A DNA stretch of 64,000 nt from Alphaproteobacteria bacterium (GTDB taxonomy: Bacteria > Pseudomonadota > Alphaproteobacteria > Kiloniellales > DSM-21159): assembly GCA_030433005.1 (NCBI GenBank), contig JAUILQ010000011.1:1-64000 (forward strand). The letters are read 5' to 3'. The position numbers and the translations under genes are program-made. The notes beneath the pieces are model-generated. The model had not been told where the DNA came from and did no database searches. It saw nothing but the letters and a program-made list of their open reading frames with translations. Shown here one piece after another: positions 50,732-59,271 of this stretch; positions within the stretch are counted from its first letter, which is position 1; each line of letters starts with the position of its first letter.

Positions 50732-51160
50732 TCAGGCCTGCGGCTGCGGTGCGCCCCCGCCGCCCTGGGACGGCCCCTCGGGGCGCCCCTCGTCCGACCG
50801 GCCGGGTCGGCGTTCGGCCATGAACTGCTCGAACTCGGCGCGGTCCTTGGCCTGGCGCAGACGATCCAGGAAGTCCATGAACTCCTTCTGCTCGTCCTCG
50901 AGACGGCGCAGGGTCTCGGCGCGGTACTCGTCGAAGGCCGTGTTGCCGCTCGACTGGCGATGGCGCCGGCCGCCGCAGGGCCCGTACCAGCGGCCGCGCG
51001 CGCGGCCCATTCCCTCGTTCTTCCAGAAACCCATGCGTCCGCTCCAGATCAGATAGCCCAGGATGGCCAGCCCCGCCGGCCAGAACACGATGAAGGCGAC
51101 GACCATCAGGCCGATCCAGGCCGGTTTGCCGTAGTCGTCGATTTTCGCTGCGATATCCAT
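50732..51160 (-). CDS. DUF2852 family membrane protein
   Basis: A 142-residue protein typical of DUF2852. One hydrophobic segment, WIGLMVVAFIVFWPAGLAILGYLIWSG (about 15-41), is followed by MGFWKNEGM, a Gly/Arg-rich region, and the conserved helix FDEYRAETLRRLEDEQKEFM / DFLDRLRQAKDRAEFEQFMA, then a Gly/Pro-rich tail. The family occurs in alphaproteobacteria and has no known function. The gene has its own promoter containing a perfect inverted repeat and a strong terminator, so it is a single, regulated unit. Confidence 0.88.
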   Translation of the reverse strand: MDIAAKIDDYGKPAWIGLMVVAFIVFWPAGLAILGYLIWSGRMGFWKNEGMGRARGRWYGPCGGRRHRQSSGNTAFDEYRAETLRRLEDEQKEFMDFLDRLRQAKDRAEFEQFMAERRPGRSDEGRPEGPSQGGGGAPQPQA

Positions 51161-51175
51161 TCTCTACCCCGCGAC

Positions 51176-51200
51176 ATGTGAATGTTAATGACATTCACAT
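51176..51200. promoter_or_regulatory. Perfect 10-bp inverted repeat in the DUF2852 promoter
   Basis: ATGTGAATGT (51176-51185) and ACATTCACAT (51191-51200) are exact reverse complements around TAATG. On the minus strand the repeat covers the spacer and -10 box of a probable promoter: TTGCCC (51210-51205), 17 bases, TAACAT (51187-51182). A similar but degenerate element, ATGTGAAAG...CTTACAT, spans the start of the adjacent tetR gene (51953-51971), so it is a candidate TetR-type operator. Confidence 0.75.
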
Positions 51201-51279
51201 AGGTGGGCAACCCGCGCGCCCTTTCAAGACCCTCGCGCGGCGGAATCGACGGGCTTGCTGGCGTGCCCGCCGGGACGGC

Positions 51280-51954
51280 TCAGGAGCCCTTGCCGCCGGT
51301 GTCGATGCCCAGACCCTGGAGGTAGATCAGCACGCCGGCCTCGAGCAGGTCCTCGGGGTCCATCGGCAGGCGGCGCCGGCCGGCGTCGCCGCGCGCGAAC
51401 AGCGAGGCGATGCCGTGCGCCAGCGCCCAGACGTGCAGCGCCATCATCAGCGCCGGCGGGCGCCTGTCCTTGGGCAGCGTCTCGCAGAGCGCGGCCGAGG
51501 CGTCGCGCACCAGGGCGAAGGCGCGGTCGCCGGCCTCGCGCAGCGCCGGGTGGTCGTCGAGCGGCACCCCGGCCTCGAACATCGCCGCGTAGTAGGCCGG
51601 CTCGGTACGCGCGAAGGCCAGGTAGGCGCGGCCGAGGTTGCAGAGCGCGGTGAAGCTGTCCGGCCGGCCGTCGGCCCAGGCGTGGCGCAGGAAGGACTCG
51701 AAGCGCTCGAAACCCTGGGTCGCGACGTCGGCCATCAGCGCGTCGCGGTCGCGGAAGTGGCGGTAGGGCGCGGCCGGGCTGACGCCGGCCGAGCGCGCCG
51801 CCTCGGCGAAGGTGAAGCCGGCCGGCCCCTTGCTCGCGATCAGCTCGAGCGCGGCCTGGATCAGCGCCTCGCGCAGGTTGCCGTGGTGATAGCCGCGGCG
51901 CTCGCCGCCGCCCTCGCTCTCGGCGCCGCCGCGTCGCTTCCTGGACCAGCTCAT
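51280..51954 (-). CDS. TetR/AcrR-family transcriptional regulator
   Basis: A 224-residue repressor. ATG 51954 (MSWSRKRRGGAESEGGGERR) starts a basic leader followed by the TetR N-terminal domain, REALIQAALELIASKGPAGF, with HTH TFAEAARSAGVSPAAPYRHFRDRDALM (about 47-73). The C-terminal half resembles the TetR_C_33/WHG ligand-binding domain (YLAFARTEPAYYAAMFEAGV). A degenerate dyad covers its start codon (51953-51971) and shares ATGTGAA with the perfect repeat in front of the neighbouring DUF2852 gene, so it probably represses itself and that gene. Confidence 0.92.
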   Translation of the reverse strand: MSWSRKRRGGAESEGGGERRGYHHGNLREALIQAALELIASKGPAGFTFAEAARSAGVSPAAPYRHFRDRDALMADVATQGFERFESFLRHAWADGRPDSFTALCNLGRAYLAFARTEPAYYAAMFEAGVPLDDHPALREAGDRAFALVRDASAALCETLPKDRRPPALMMALHVWALAHGIASLFARGDAGRRRLPMDPEDLLEAGVLIYLQGLGIDTGGKGS

Positions 51955-51971
51955 GTGAAAGGGTCTTACAT
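51953..51971. promoter_or_regulatory. Dyad at the tetR start codon
   Basis: ATGTGAAAG-G-GTCTTACAT pairs at 7 of 9 positions and shares ATGTGAA and the terminal ACAT with the perfect repeat at 51176-51200. It covers the translation start of the tetR gene, a common place for autorepression. Upstream of it (about 51990-52022) is a GGGGCCC-rich run with a tandem GGGCCCGG unit. Confidence 0.5.
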
Positions 51972-52049
51972 CGCTTCGGGTCGGCCCGCCAGGGGCCCGG
52001 GGCCCGGGGCCCGGGGCCCGGGCCGCGCCTCCCCAGCCCCTGGAAGCCG

Positions 52050-52556
52050 CTACTCGATGTTGACGCGGTGCGCGTAGCTCTTGCCGTCGGTCACGGTGAT
52101 CTGCTGGAAGCCGAGCATCTTGGCGAGGTCGAAGAAGGTGAACCAGTCCTGCAGCCCGTGCTCCTGGAACACCGGCAGCTGGCGCGCCATCGCGGTCAGC
52201 GCGGCGAGCAGGCCGCGCGCGCGGTAGAGCGTGTCGATCTTGCCCTCCTCGAGCGCCGTGATGATCATCTTCTCGGAGTCGCTGCCCTTGGCGTAGATCA
52301 CGAACCAGATCGGCGTCGGCGACTCCAGCTGGCCCTTGGTGAAGCCGGTGATGAAGCCGAGCCGCAGCGTTCGGCTGGCCTCCTGCAGGGTGCGGGCGCG
52401 CGCGACGTAGGTCTCCTCGGTCTGCGGCGCCGGGTAGTAGTAGCCGGCGTGGCGCTCGTCCGAGAGGTCGGCCGGCCGCACCTCCTGCGCCGCCGCCGGG
52501 CCCGCGAACACCCCGGCCGCGACCAGCAGCCCCGCCATCGTCACCGTCCAGCGCAT
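52050..52556 (-). CDS. Exported protein of unknown function
   Basis: A 168-residue protein starting at ATG 52556 with GGAAGGAGAGGGCA upstream, giving signal peptide MRWTVTMAGLLVAAGVFAGP ending AAAQ. The mature part contains YYYPAPQTEETYVARARTLQ, RLGFITGFTKGQLESPTPIW, FVIYAKGSDSEKMIITALEE and MLGFQQITVTDGKSYAHRVN. I recall relatives carrying the label molybdopterin-guanine dinucleotide biosynthesis protein A, which does not fit a periplasmic protein of this kind; I treat it as unknown. It is upstream of tetR on the same strand, 95 bases apart. Confidence 0.75.
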   Translation of the reverse strand: MRWTVTMAGLLVAAGVFAGPAAAQEVRPADLSDERHAGYYYPAPQTEETYVARARTLQEASRTLRLGFITGFTKGQLESPTPIWFVIYAKGSDSEKMIITALEEGKIDTLYRARGLLAALTAMARQLPVFQEHGLQDWFTFFDLAKMLGFQQITVTDGKSYAHRVNIE

Positions 52557-52650
52557 TGCCCTCTCCTTCCCTGCCCGTGCGTCGTGCCGGCGACACGGTA
52601 GGCGACCGCGGCGGGATTGTCGAAGGCGCCGCCGGCGCGTCTCGCGCTTG

Positions 52651-52756
52651 CGTGGTTCGACAGGCTCACCACGAAGCGCGATCTGCGGCCAGAGCGGAAC
52701 ATTGGAACGCTTCATGGTGAGCGCTTCACCCTGAGCGCGTCGAAGGGCGAACCATG
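52651..52756. repeat. Interspersed palindromic element (REP-like inverted pair)
   Basis: The arm CGTGGTTCGACAGGCTCACC followed by ACGAAGCG (52651-52678) is mirrored by CGCTTCATGGTGAGC (52708-52722) and CGTCGAAGGGCGAACCATG (52738-52756), the second arm being interrupted by about 15 bases. Similar GGTTCGACAGGCTCACCA elements are widespread between genes of GC-rich alphaproteobacteria. It lies in the 229-bp spacer between two minus-strand genes; the rest of that spacer shows nothing else. Confidence 0.7.
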
Positions 52757-52785
52757 CAAACGTGTGGGCCCGAACGCCTCCGCCC

Positions 52786-54249
52786 CTACCGCGCCTCGAT
52801 GCGCCGCAGGAAGTCCTTGAGCACCAGGGCGTAGAGCTCGTCCTTGAGCACGGCGTCCTCGACGCCGCGGTCGATGTTGGGGTTGTCGTTGATCTCGATG
52901 ACGAAGACGCCGCGGTCGTTCTGCTTGAGGTCGACGCCGTAGAGCCCGTCGCCGATCAGGTTGGCGGCCTTCAGCGCGATCTCGACGACCTGCTTCGGCG
53001 CCTGGTCGACGGCGAAGGTCTTGAAGCGGCCCTCGTCGTGCTTGCCGTCGGCCTCGTGCTTGACGATCTGCCAGTGCTTCTCGGCCATCATGTACTGCGA
53101 GACGAAGATCGGCTGGCGGTTGAGCACGCCGACCCGCCAGTCGAACTCGGTGTACATGAACTCCTGCGCCAGGATCACGTCGGAGCGCTTGAACAGGTCG
53201 CGCGCGATCTTGGTCAGCTCGGCGCGGTCGTTCGCCTTGAAGACGCCGCGCGAGAAGGAGCCGTCGGGGATCTTGAGGACCTGCGGGAAACCGAGCTGCT
53301 CCTCGGCCTGCTGCAGCTTGCTGCGATCGAGGATCAGGGTCTTGGGCGCCGGCAGCCGGTTGGCCTGCAGCAGCTCGGCCAGGAAGACCTTGTTGGTGCA
53401 GCGCAGGATCGACAGCGAGTCGTCGAGCACCGGCATGCCCTCGACCTCGGCCTTCTTGGCGAAGCGGTAGGTGTGGTTGTCGATCGCCGTGGTCTCGCGG
53501 ATGAACAGCGCGTCGAACTCGGCGAGACGGAGGAAGTCCTTGCGCTCGATCGGCTCGACCTGCAGGCCGAGCGTCGCGCCGACCGACTGGAACTTCTTGA
53601 TGGTGCGCTGGCTCGACGGCGGTAGCGCCTCGTTGGGGTTCCAGAGCACGGCCAGCGAATAGCGCGGAATCGCGGTCTTGCGCCGGCGCTCGCGGAACTC
53701 GGCGCGGGTGTAGCGCGCCAGCGCCGCCAGGAAGGCCTCGAACTCCTCCGGGCTGAGCGCGCTCGGCGCCAGCGGCTTCAGGGCCTTCACCTGCCAGCGC
53801 TCGTCCTTGGCGATCTCGGCGCGCAGCAGCGGGCAGCGGAAGCGGTCGAAGGCGACGCGCGCGAAGCCGGCGAAGCGGCCGTCGAGCGCCTGGCCGAACG
53901 ACAGCGTCAGGGTGAAGGCCGAGCGCGGCGCTGCCGGCAGCTTCTCGATGTCGCGCCTGAGCGCCGCGTTGATCTCCGGCAGCTCCAGGGCATAGACGGA
54001 CTTGCGCGCCAGGGTGGCGATCGTCTCGACGGTCGGGATCGGCTTCTGGCGGCGCGCCTCGGCGAGCAGCGAGCAGTAGTAGCCGAAGTCCATGTAGCTG
54101 TAGTCGCCCGACAGGTTGACGACGCGCTGGCCGCGCGTGCCGAAGCGCTCCGGGCTGCGCACGTACTCCTGGGCGGTGACGGCGGTGCCGGCGGCCTCGG
54201 CCCACTGCTTGTCGGCGGCCTCCTCGACGACGACGATCGGCCCGGCCAT
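52786..54249 (-). CDS. RimK-like ATP-grasp amidoligase with RLAN domain
   Basis: A 487-residue protein. The N-terminal RLAN domain (about 1-210) contains VVVEEAADKQWAEAAG, GQRVVNLSGDYSYMDFGYYC and VYALELPEIN. It is followed by an ATP-grasp ligase domain (about 290-480) with LRCTNKVFLAELLQANRLPA, PQVLKIPDGSFSRGVFK and the metal-binding FVIEINDNPNID near the C-terminus. RimK-type enzymes add amino acids, often glutamate, to peptides or proteins through an acyl-phosphate. ATG 54249 overlaps the stop codon of the GNAT-C39 gene by one base (TGATG), so the pair is translationally coupled. Confidence 0.9.
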   Translation of the reverse strand: MAGPIVVVEEAADKQWAEAAGTAVTAQEYVRSPERFGTRGQRVVNLSGDYSYMDFGYYCSLLAEARRQKPIPTVETIATLARKSVYALELPEINAALRRDIEKLPAAPRSAFTLTLSFGQALDGRFAGFARVAFDRFRCPLLRAEIAKDERWQVKALKPLAPSALSPEEFEAFLAALARYTRAEFRERRRKTAIPRYSLAVLWNPNEALPPSSQRTIKKFQSVGATLGLQVEPIERKDFLRLAEFDALFIRETTAIDNHTYRFAKKAEVEGMPVLDDSLSILRCTNKVFLAELLQANRLPAPKTLILDRSKLQQAEEQLGFPQVLKIPDGSFSRGVFKANDRAELTKIARDLFKRSDVILAQEFMYTEFDWRVGVLNRQPIFVSQYMMAEKHWQIVKHEADGKHDEGRFKTFAVDQAPKQVVEIALKAANLIGDGLYGVDLKQNDRGVFVIEINDNPNIDRGVEDAVLKDELYALVLKDFLRRIEAR

Positions 54250-55412
54250 CAGGCGCTCTCCTCGCGCTTGCCGGTCAGGATCACCGCGGCCCGCAGCCGG
54301 GCGCTGCCGTAGCGCGCCATGCGATGGAACTCGGCGCGCGCGATCGGCACGTGGATGCAGTCGGTCGGCGTCTTGTCCTGGTCGACGTCGACGAAGGGGT
54401 CGTGAATGTAGAGGAAGCGCTCGTCGGCGCCGGTCACGGCCACCCAGTGCGGGTACTTCTCGCCGTAGATCCGGTAGGAGCTGATCAGCACGACCGGCAC
54501 CGCGCCCTCGGCGACGAAGCCGGCCAGCTCGTCGGCCGAGAGGCCGCGCTGCTCGACCGGGATGCCGGCGACCCGCGCCTCGGCGACGAAGTCCTGGTGG
54601 ACCAGGCGCATGACCTCCTTCTTCTCCTCGCTGCGCACCGAATCGAGGAACGGCGGGCCGGTGTCGGTGATGAAGACGCGCACCGCGAAGCCGCGCCGCC
54701 AGGCCGCCAGGGACAGGCCGTAGGCGCCGCAGCCGCCGTGGCCCGAGGTCATGAACACCAGGGTCGACTCGCGCCACAGCCGGAGCTCGGCCGAGCGGTC
54801 GCGCGGGCTGTCGGGGTCGAGCGCCGCCATGGCCATCATCAGGCTCGCCGGCCCGCAGGTGAAGTCGAGGCTCTGGGCGACGTAGGGCACCTCGCGCGCC
54901 GCCCCGGCGCCGCGCGTCAGGATCTTCTCCATGCGCTCGGCGGTCTCGTGGTCCTCGTAGTAGTCGAGCACGGTCGCGAAGCGCCGGTAGCCGACCGCGC
55001 GGTAGAGCGCGATCGCCGCGGCGTTGTCGGCGCGCACCTCCAGGCGCAGCACCGCGCAGCCCTCGGCCAGCGCGGCCCGCTCGGCCGCCGCCAGCAGCTG
55101 CCGCGCGAGCCCCTGGCCGCGCGCCGCCGGGTCGACCGCCAGGGAATAGAGCCTGGCCAGCGCGGTCTGGCCGTGGAACAGCACCAGGGCGTAGCCGGCG
55201 AGGCCGCCGTCCTGCTCGGCGACCAGCGTCGCGGCGTGGCCCTTGGTCAGCAGGTGCTGGAAGCTGCGCCGCGACAGGCGGTCGCTGTCGAAGCAGCGCT
55301 GCTCCAGCGCGACCAGCGCTTCCAGGTCGGCGGGTGCGGCCGGGCGTATCCGGGGCTCGGCGTCGGCGCGCGGCGCCCGTGCGGCGGCGGTCGGGACGGT
55401 ATCGACGATCAA
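54249..55412 (-). CDS. GNAT acetyltransferase fused to a C39-like cysteine peptidase
   Basis: A 387-residue fusion. TTG 55412 with AGCGAGGCGCCG upstream is the most plausible start; the open frame extends further without family character. Residues about 20-165 are a GNAT acyltransferase (acetyl-CoA loop [19 protein letters not shown], 93-111). Residues about 172-385 are a papain-like C39 peptidase with triad Cys186 ([11 protein letters not shown]), His322 ([10 protein letters not shown]) and Asp338 (IHDPF). Together with the RimK-like partner it forms a known but uncharacterised amidoligase/peptide-modification module described from comparative genomics. Natural substrate unknown. Confidence 0.88.
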   Translation of the reverse strand: MIVDTVPTAAARAPRADAEPRIRPAAPADLEALVALEQRCFDSDRLSRRSFQHLLTKGHAATLVAEQDGGLAGYALVLFHGQTALARLYSLAVDPAARGQGLARQLLAAAERAALAEGCAVLRLEVRADNAAAIALYRAVGYRRFATVLDYYEDHETAERMEKILTRGAGAAREVPYVAQSLDFTCGPASLMMAMAALDPDSPRDRSAELRLWRESTLVFMTSGHGGCGAYGLSLAAWRRGFAVRVFITDTGPPFLDSVRSEEKKEVMRLVHQDFVAEARVAGIPVEQRGLSADELAGFVAEGAVPVVLISSYRIYGEKYPHWVAVTGADERFLYIHDPFVDVDQDKTPTDCIHVPIARAEFHRMARYGSARLRAAVILTGKREESA

Positions 55413-55558
55413 CGGCGCCTCGCTGGCGGGGAACGGAGGGGAAGGTATCGGCGCGCAGCGGGCGAGCCCGGCTTTCTTGCCGGCCGGGGGTCCGCAAGGC
55501 TGTCGCTTCGACTGTGCAGCGCTATACTCCCGCCCTCGACAGGGGAGCAGAACAAATA

Positions 55559-56398
55559 GTGCAGGACGGTCCCGCCCCGCAATCATGCGCCGAGCCGGCC
55601 GAGGCGAGCGAGAGCCGGCCGGCAGCCGCCCCGGACTTCAGCCGCCTCGCCTTCGTCGCCGGCCCCAACGCCGAGGCCCAGGAGGCGCTCGAGGCGCTGA
55701 CGGCGCGCTACGGCAGCGTGCCGATCGAGCGCGCCGACGCGGTGGTCGCGCTGGGCGGCGACGGCTTCATGCTGGAGGTGCTGCACGCCCATCTGGGCCA
55801 CAGCCTGCCGATCTACGGCATGAACCGCGGCACCGTCGGCTTCCTGCTCAACGAGTACGGCGAGGACGACCTGCCCGGCCGGCTGGCGCGCGCCGACCGC
55901 GTCGTGCTGCACCCGCTGCGCATGGTCGCCGAGACGGTGGGCGGCGAGCGCGTCGCGGCCATCGCGATCAACGAGGTCGCGCTGTTCCGCGAGACCCGCC
56001 AGGCCGCCAAGGTGCGCATCCGCATCGACGAGATCGTGCGCCTGGAGGAGCTGGTCTGCGACGGCATCATGGTCGCGACGCCGGCCGGCAGCACGGCCTA
56101 CAACCTCTCGGCCCACGGCCCGATCATCCCGATCGGCACGCCGCTGCTGGCGCTGACCCCGATCAGCGCGTTCCGGCCGCGGCGCTGGCGCGGCGCCCTG
56201 CTGCCGCACGGCGCGACCGTCGCCTTCGAGGTGCTGGAAGTCGACAAGCGGCCGGTCAGCGCGGTCGCCGACTTCACCGAGGTGCGCAACGTCGCGCGCG
56301 TCACGGTCCAGGAGGACCGGCGCACCGCCTTCACCCTGCTGTTCGATTCCGAGCACAACCTCGAGGAACGCATCCTCAAGGAGCAGTTCACGCCCTGA
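55559..56398 (+). CDS. nadK: NAD kinase
   Basis: A 279-residue kinase converting NAD to NADP. The GGDG motif is at [15 protein letters not shown], with the [14 protein letters not shown] loop, the [10 protein letters not shown] segment and the conserved [21 protein letters not shown]. Length fits alphaproteobacterial NadK. GTG 55559 is taken as start (AGGGGAG 11 bases upstream); it is a little distant, and about 25 residues precede the first family-typical strand ([11 protein letters not shown]). The 146-bp spacer to the divergent GNAT-C39 gene contains GCTATACT as the only clear -10-like hexamer. Confidence 0.95.
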   Translation: MQDGPAPQSCAEPAEASESRPAAAPDFSRLAFVAGPNAEAQEALEALTARYGSVPIERADAVVALGGDGFMLEVLHAHLGHSLPIYGMNRGTVGFLLNEYGEDDLPGRLARADRVVLHPLRMVAETVGGERVAAIAINEVALFRETRQAAKVRIRIDEIVRLEELVCDGIMVATPAGSTAYNLSAHGPIIPIGTPLLALTPISAFRPRRWRGALLPHGATVAFEVLEVDKRPVSAVADFTEVRNVARVTVQEDRRTAFTLLFDSEHNLEERILKEQFTP

Positions 56399-56433
56399 GC
56401 GGCGCCCGTTCCCTTCCCCCTCCCGAGTTCGCC

Positions 56434-58755
56434 ATGCCCCGACTGGAAGACCTGCCGCTGCTGACCGGCCGCGGCCGCTACCTCGACGACCGCCTGCCCG
56501 AGGGCTGCCTGCACCTGGCGGTGCTGCGCGCGCCGCTCGCCCATGCCGCGCTCGGGCCGCTCGACCTGGCCGCCGCCCGCGCCGCCCCGGGCGTGCGGCT
56601 GGTGCTGACCGCCGAGGACCTGGCCCGCCACGGCGTCGGGCCGCTGGCCTGCCGCGCGTCGGTGACCAGCCGCGACGGCACGCCGATGGTCGAGCCGCGC
56701 CGCCCGGTGCTCGCCGAGGAAGCGGTCAAGCATGTCGGCCAGCCGATCGCCGCGGTCGTCGCCGACAGCCCGGAGGCGGCGCTCGACGCCCTGGAGCGGA
56801 TCGACCTGCCGCTCGACGAGCGCCCGGTCGTCGTGGATCCCGAGGCCGCCGCGGCCGAGGGCGCGCCGGCGGTCTGGGAGGAGGCGCCGGGCAACCGCGC
56901 CTTCGACTGGGAGATCGGCAACCGCGCCGAGACCGAGGCGGCCTTCGCCGCGGCCGCGCATGTCGTGGCGCTGACCGTGCGCCACCCGCGCGTCGTCATC
57001 GCGCCGGTCGAGACGCGCGGCGCGCTCGCCGCGTACGACGCCGCGAGCGGCCGCTACACCCTCTGGACGCCGAGCCAGGGCGTCGTCTCGCTGCGCCGCG
57101 CGCTGGCCGCCTGCCTGGGCATCGGGGCCGAGCGGCTGCGCGTCGTCACCGAGGAGGTCGGCGGCAGCTTCGCGGTCAAGATCTGGCCCTACCCGGAGCA
57201 GGTCCTGGCCCTGGTCGCCGCGCGCGAGACCGGGCGCCCGGTCAAGTGGGTCGCCAGCCGGATGGAGAGCATGGCCGCCGACGCCATGGGCCGCGGCCGC
57301 GTCGACCGCGCCGAGCTGGCGCTCGACGGCGAGGGCCGCTTCCTGGCCTTCCGCATCGACGCGCTGGCCGACCTCGGCGCCTTCCTCAACGCCGTGGCGC
57401 CGAGCACCGCGACCGGCGGCGCGGTGCGCGTGTTCGGCCACTGCTACCGGATCCCGGGGCTGCACTACCGGGTCCAGGGCATCTTCACCAACGCCGTGCC
57501 GACCGACGCCTACCGCGGCGCCGGCAAGCCCGAGACCGTCTCGACGCTGGAGCGGCTGATCGACGTCGCGGCGGCCCGGCTCGGCCTCGACCGCGTCGAG
57601 CTGCGGCGGCGCAACCTCGTGACGCCCGCCGACCTGCCCTACGCCACGGCGATGGGCGAGACCTACGACGGCGGCGACTTCCCGGCCGCCCTGGAGCGGC
57701 TGCTCGAGGCGACCGACTGGGCCGGACTCGAGGCGCGTCGCGCGGAGAGCCGCGCGCGCGGCCGGCTGCGCGGCGCCGGCGTCGGCCTGCACCTGCACGC
57801 CACCGGCGGCTCGACGGTCGAGCGCAGCGAGGTCCGCGCCCTGCCCGACGGCACGGTGCGGGTGCGCAGCGGCAGCCAGGACTCGGGCCAGGGCCACCGC
57901 ACCGCCCTGGCGCGCGTCGCCGCCGAGGTGCTGGAGATCCCCGCCGAGCGGATCCGCGTCGAGCAGGGCGACAGCGACTGGCTGGAGGTCGGCGGCGGCA
58001 CCGGCGGCTCGAACCTGCTGGCCGTCGCCGGCAACACGGTGCACCGCGCGTCGCGGCGGCTGCTCGAGCGCATGACCGCGAGCGCCGCGCTGCTGCTCGA
58101 GGCCGCACCGGCCGACCTCGAGTACGCCGCCGGCCGCTTCCGCATCGTCGGCACCGACCGCGCGCTGAGCCTCGCCGAGGTCGCCGCCGGCTGGGACGCG
58201 CTGGACGAGCGCCTGCGCGAGGCCGAGCCGGAAGCCGGCTGCGTCGGCGCGCTCGACTTCGAGGGCATCCACACGACCTTTCCGAACGGCGCCTACGCCG
58301 TCGAGGTCGAGGTCGATCCCGAGACCGGTCGGGTGACGGTCGAGCGCTTCACCGGCGTCGACGACCTCGGCCGCGTCTACGACGAGGCCGGCGCGCTCGG
58401 CCAGATCCAGGGCGGCATCGCCCAGGAGGTCGGCGAGGTGCTGCTGGAGGCGGTGCGCTACGAGCCCGACAGCGGCCAGCTGCTCTCGGGCTCGCTGCTC
58501 GACTACGCGCTGCCGCGCGCCGACGACCTGCCCGGCTTCGACCTGACGCTGGCGCCGACCGCCAGCCCGAACAGCCTGATCGGCGCCAAGGGCGTCGGCG
58601 AGCTGCCCTCGATCGGCGCCCCGGGCCCGCTGCTCAACGCCGTGCTCGACGCGCTGAAGCAGAGCCCCGGATCGGCCGGGATCGAGCACCTCGACCCGCC
58701 GCTGACGCCGGAGAAGGTGTGGCGCGCGCTCAAGGGGCTGCCCCGAAACGCGTAA
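56434..58755 (+). CDS. Molybdenum hydroxylase large subunit (xanthine dehydrogenase/CoxL family), solitary
   Basis: A 773-residue molybdopterin-binding subunit. It begins LLTGRGRYLDDRLPEGCLHL, the standard start of the family, and continues with the FNPF-type substrate region (VGGSFAVKIWPYPEQVLALV), AYRGAGKPETVSTLERLIDV and QDSGQGHRTALARVAAEVLE. The Mo-site base is Glu723 in GAKGVGELPSIG. The CO-dehydrogenase Cys loop AYXCSFR is absent, so it is not CoxL proper. The usual partners, a [2Fe-2S] small subunit and FAD medium subunit, are missing on both sides. It follows nadK by 35 bases. Substrate and electron partner unknown. Confidence 0.92.
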   Translation: MPRLEDLPLLTGRGRYLDDRLPEGCLHLAVLRAPLAHAALGPLDLAAARAAPGVRLVLTAEDLARHGVGPLACRASVTSRDGTPMVEPRRPVLAEEAVKHVGQPIAAVVADSPEAALDALERIDLPLDERPVVVDPEAAAAEGAPAVWEEAPGNRAFDWEIGNRAETEAAFAAAAHVVALTVRHPRVVIAPVETRGALAAYDAASGRYTLWTPSQGVVSLRRALAACLGIGAERLRVVTEEVGGSFAVKIWPYPEQVLALVAARETGRPVKWVASRMESMAADAMGRGRVDRAELALDGEGRFLAFRIDALADLGAFLNAVAPSTATGGAVRVFGHCYRIPGLHYRVQGIFTNAVPTDAYRGAGKPETVSTLERLIDVAAARLGLDRVELRRRNLVTPADLPYATAMGETYDGGDFPAALERLLEATDWAGLEARRAESRARGRLRGAGVGLHLHATGGSTVERSEVRALPDGTVRVRSGSQDSGQGHRTALARVAAEVLEIPAERIRVEQGDSDWLEVGGGTGGSNLLAVAGNTVHRASRRLLERMTASAALLLEAAPADLEYAAGRFRIVGTDRALSLAEVAAGWDALDERLREAEPEAGCVGALDFEGIHTTFPNGAYAVEVEVDPETGRVTVERFTGVDDLGRVYDEAGALGQIQGGIAQEVGEVLLEAVRYEPDSGQLLSGSLLDYALPRADDLPGFDLTLAPTASPNSLIGAKGVGELPSIGAPGPLLNAVLDALKQSPGSAGIEHLDPPLTPEKVWRALKGLPRNA

Positions 58756-58782
58756 GGCCGGAAGCGCGCGGCTTCCGGCCTT
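58754..58782. terminator. Stem-loop terminator, stem overlapping the stop codon
   Basis: 12-bp perfect stem AAGGCCGGAAGC (58754-58765) / GCTTCCGGCCTT (58771-58782) with loop GCGCG. The first two bases belong to the TAA stop of the molybdenum hydroxylase gene. It separates this gene from the convergent DUF1127 gene and could serve both strands. Confidence 0.75.
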
Positions 58783-58831
58783 ATCGGATCGCTTCCTGCC
58801 GCGGCTGCCGCGGCGTCCTGTCTGGCATCGC

Positions 58832-59056
58832 TCAGATGCGCCAGAAGGGCTTGTCGGCCTCCCGGACCGCGTCGAGGCGGCTGAGCCCCATGTCGCGCAG
58901 CAGGTGCTCGTCGAGCGCCTTCAGGTGCTGGCGCTGCTCCCAGCGCTCCTGCCAGGCGAACAGCGTCTCGACCGCGGCGCGCAGCAGGCTGCCGCGCGAG
59001 GCGCGCGGCGCGGGGGCCGCGCGGCAGGCGGTCTTGCGCAGCTCCATCGTGGTCAT
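58832..59056 (-). CDS. DUF1127 family small protein
   Basis: A 74-residue basic protein. ATG 59056 has GATAAGGAGAGCTGAT upstream, a near-ideal ribosome site. The C-terminal DUF1127 motif is complete: ALDEHLLRDMGLSRLDAVRE followed by ADKPFWRI. Relatives in Agrobacterium and Rhodobacter are small Arg-rich proteins linked to RNA turnover and phosphate or stress responses. Monocistronic, with an A/T-richer leader (59057-59200) shared with the divergent LysR gene; the leader has CTCATCGTTCTCATT repeats near 59160-59173. Confidence 0.9.
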   Translation of the reverse strand: MTTMELRKTACRAAPAPRASRGSLLRAAVETLFAWQERWEQRQHLKALDEHLLRDMGLSRLDAVREADKPFWRI

Positions 59057-59271
59057 ATCAGCTCTCCTTATCGCTGACCGGCGTATCGCCCCTTTCGGCC
59101 ACGCCGTCTTCCTGCCGATGAATGTGGAGAAACGCTCCGTTGGCGGCAAACGATGTTATCTCATCGTTCTCATTAGGCAGACTAATCCGTTAAGCTGTCC
59201 TTAGGCTCTGGCCGCCAGACTGCAGGCTCCCGGGATACGAGAACCCGGGAGACCGGACCGAGGAGACGCCG

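Noticed and set aside
52656..52675. GGTTCGA-containing segment resembling a tRNA T-arm
   Set aside because: There is no acceptor stem or anticodon arm around it; it is part of the intergenic inverted repeat.
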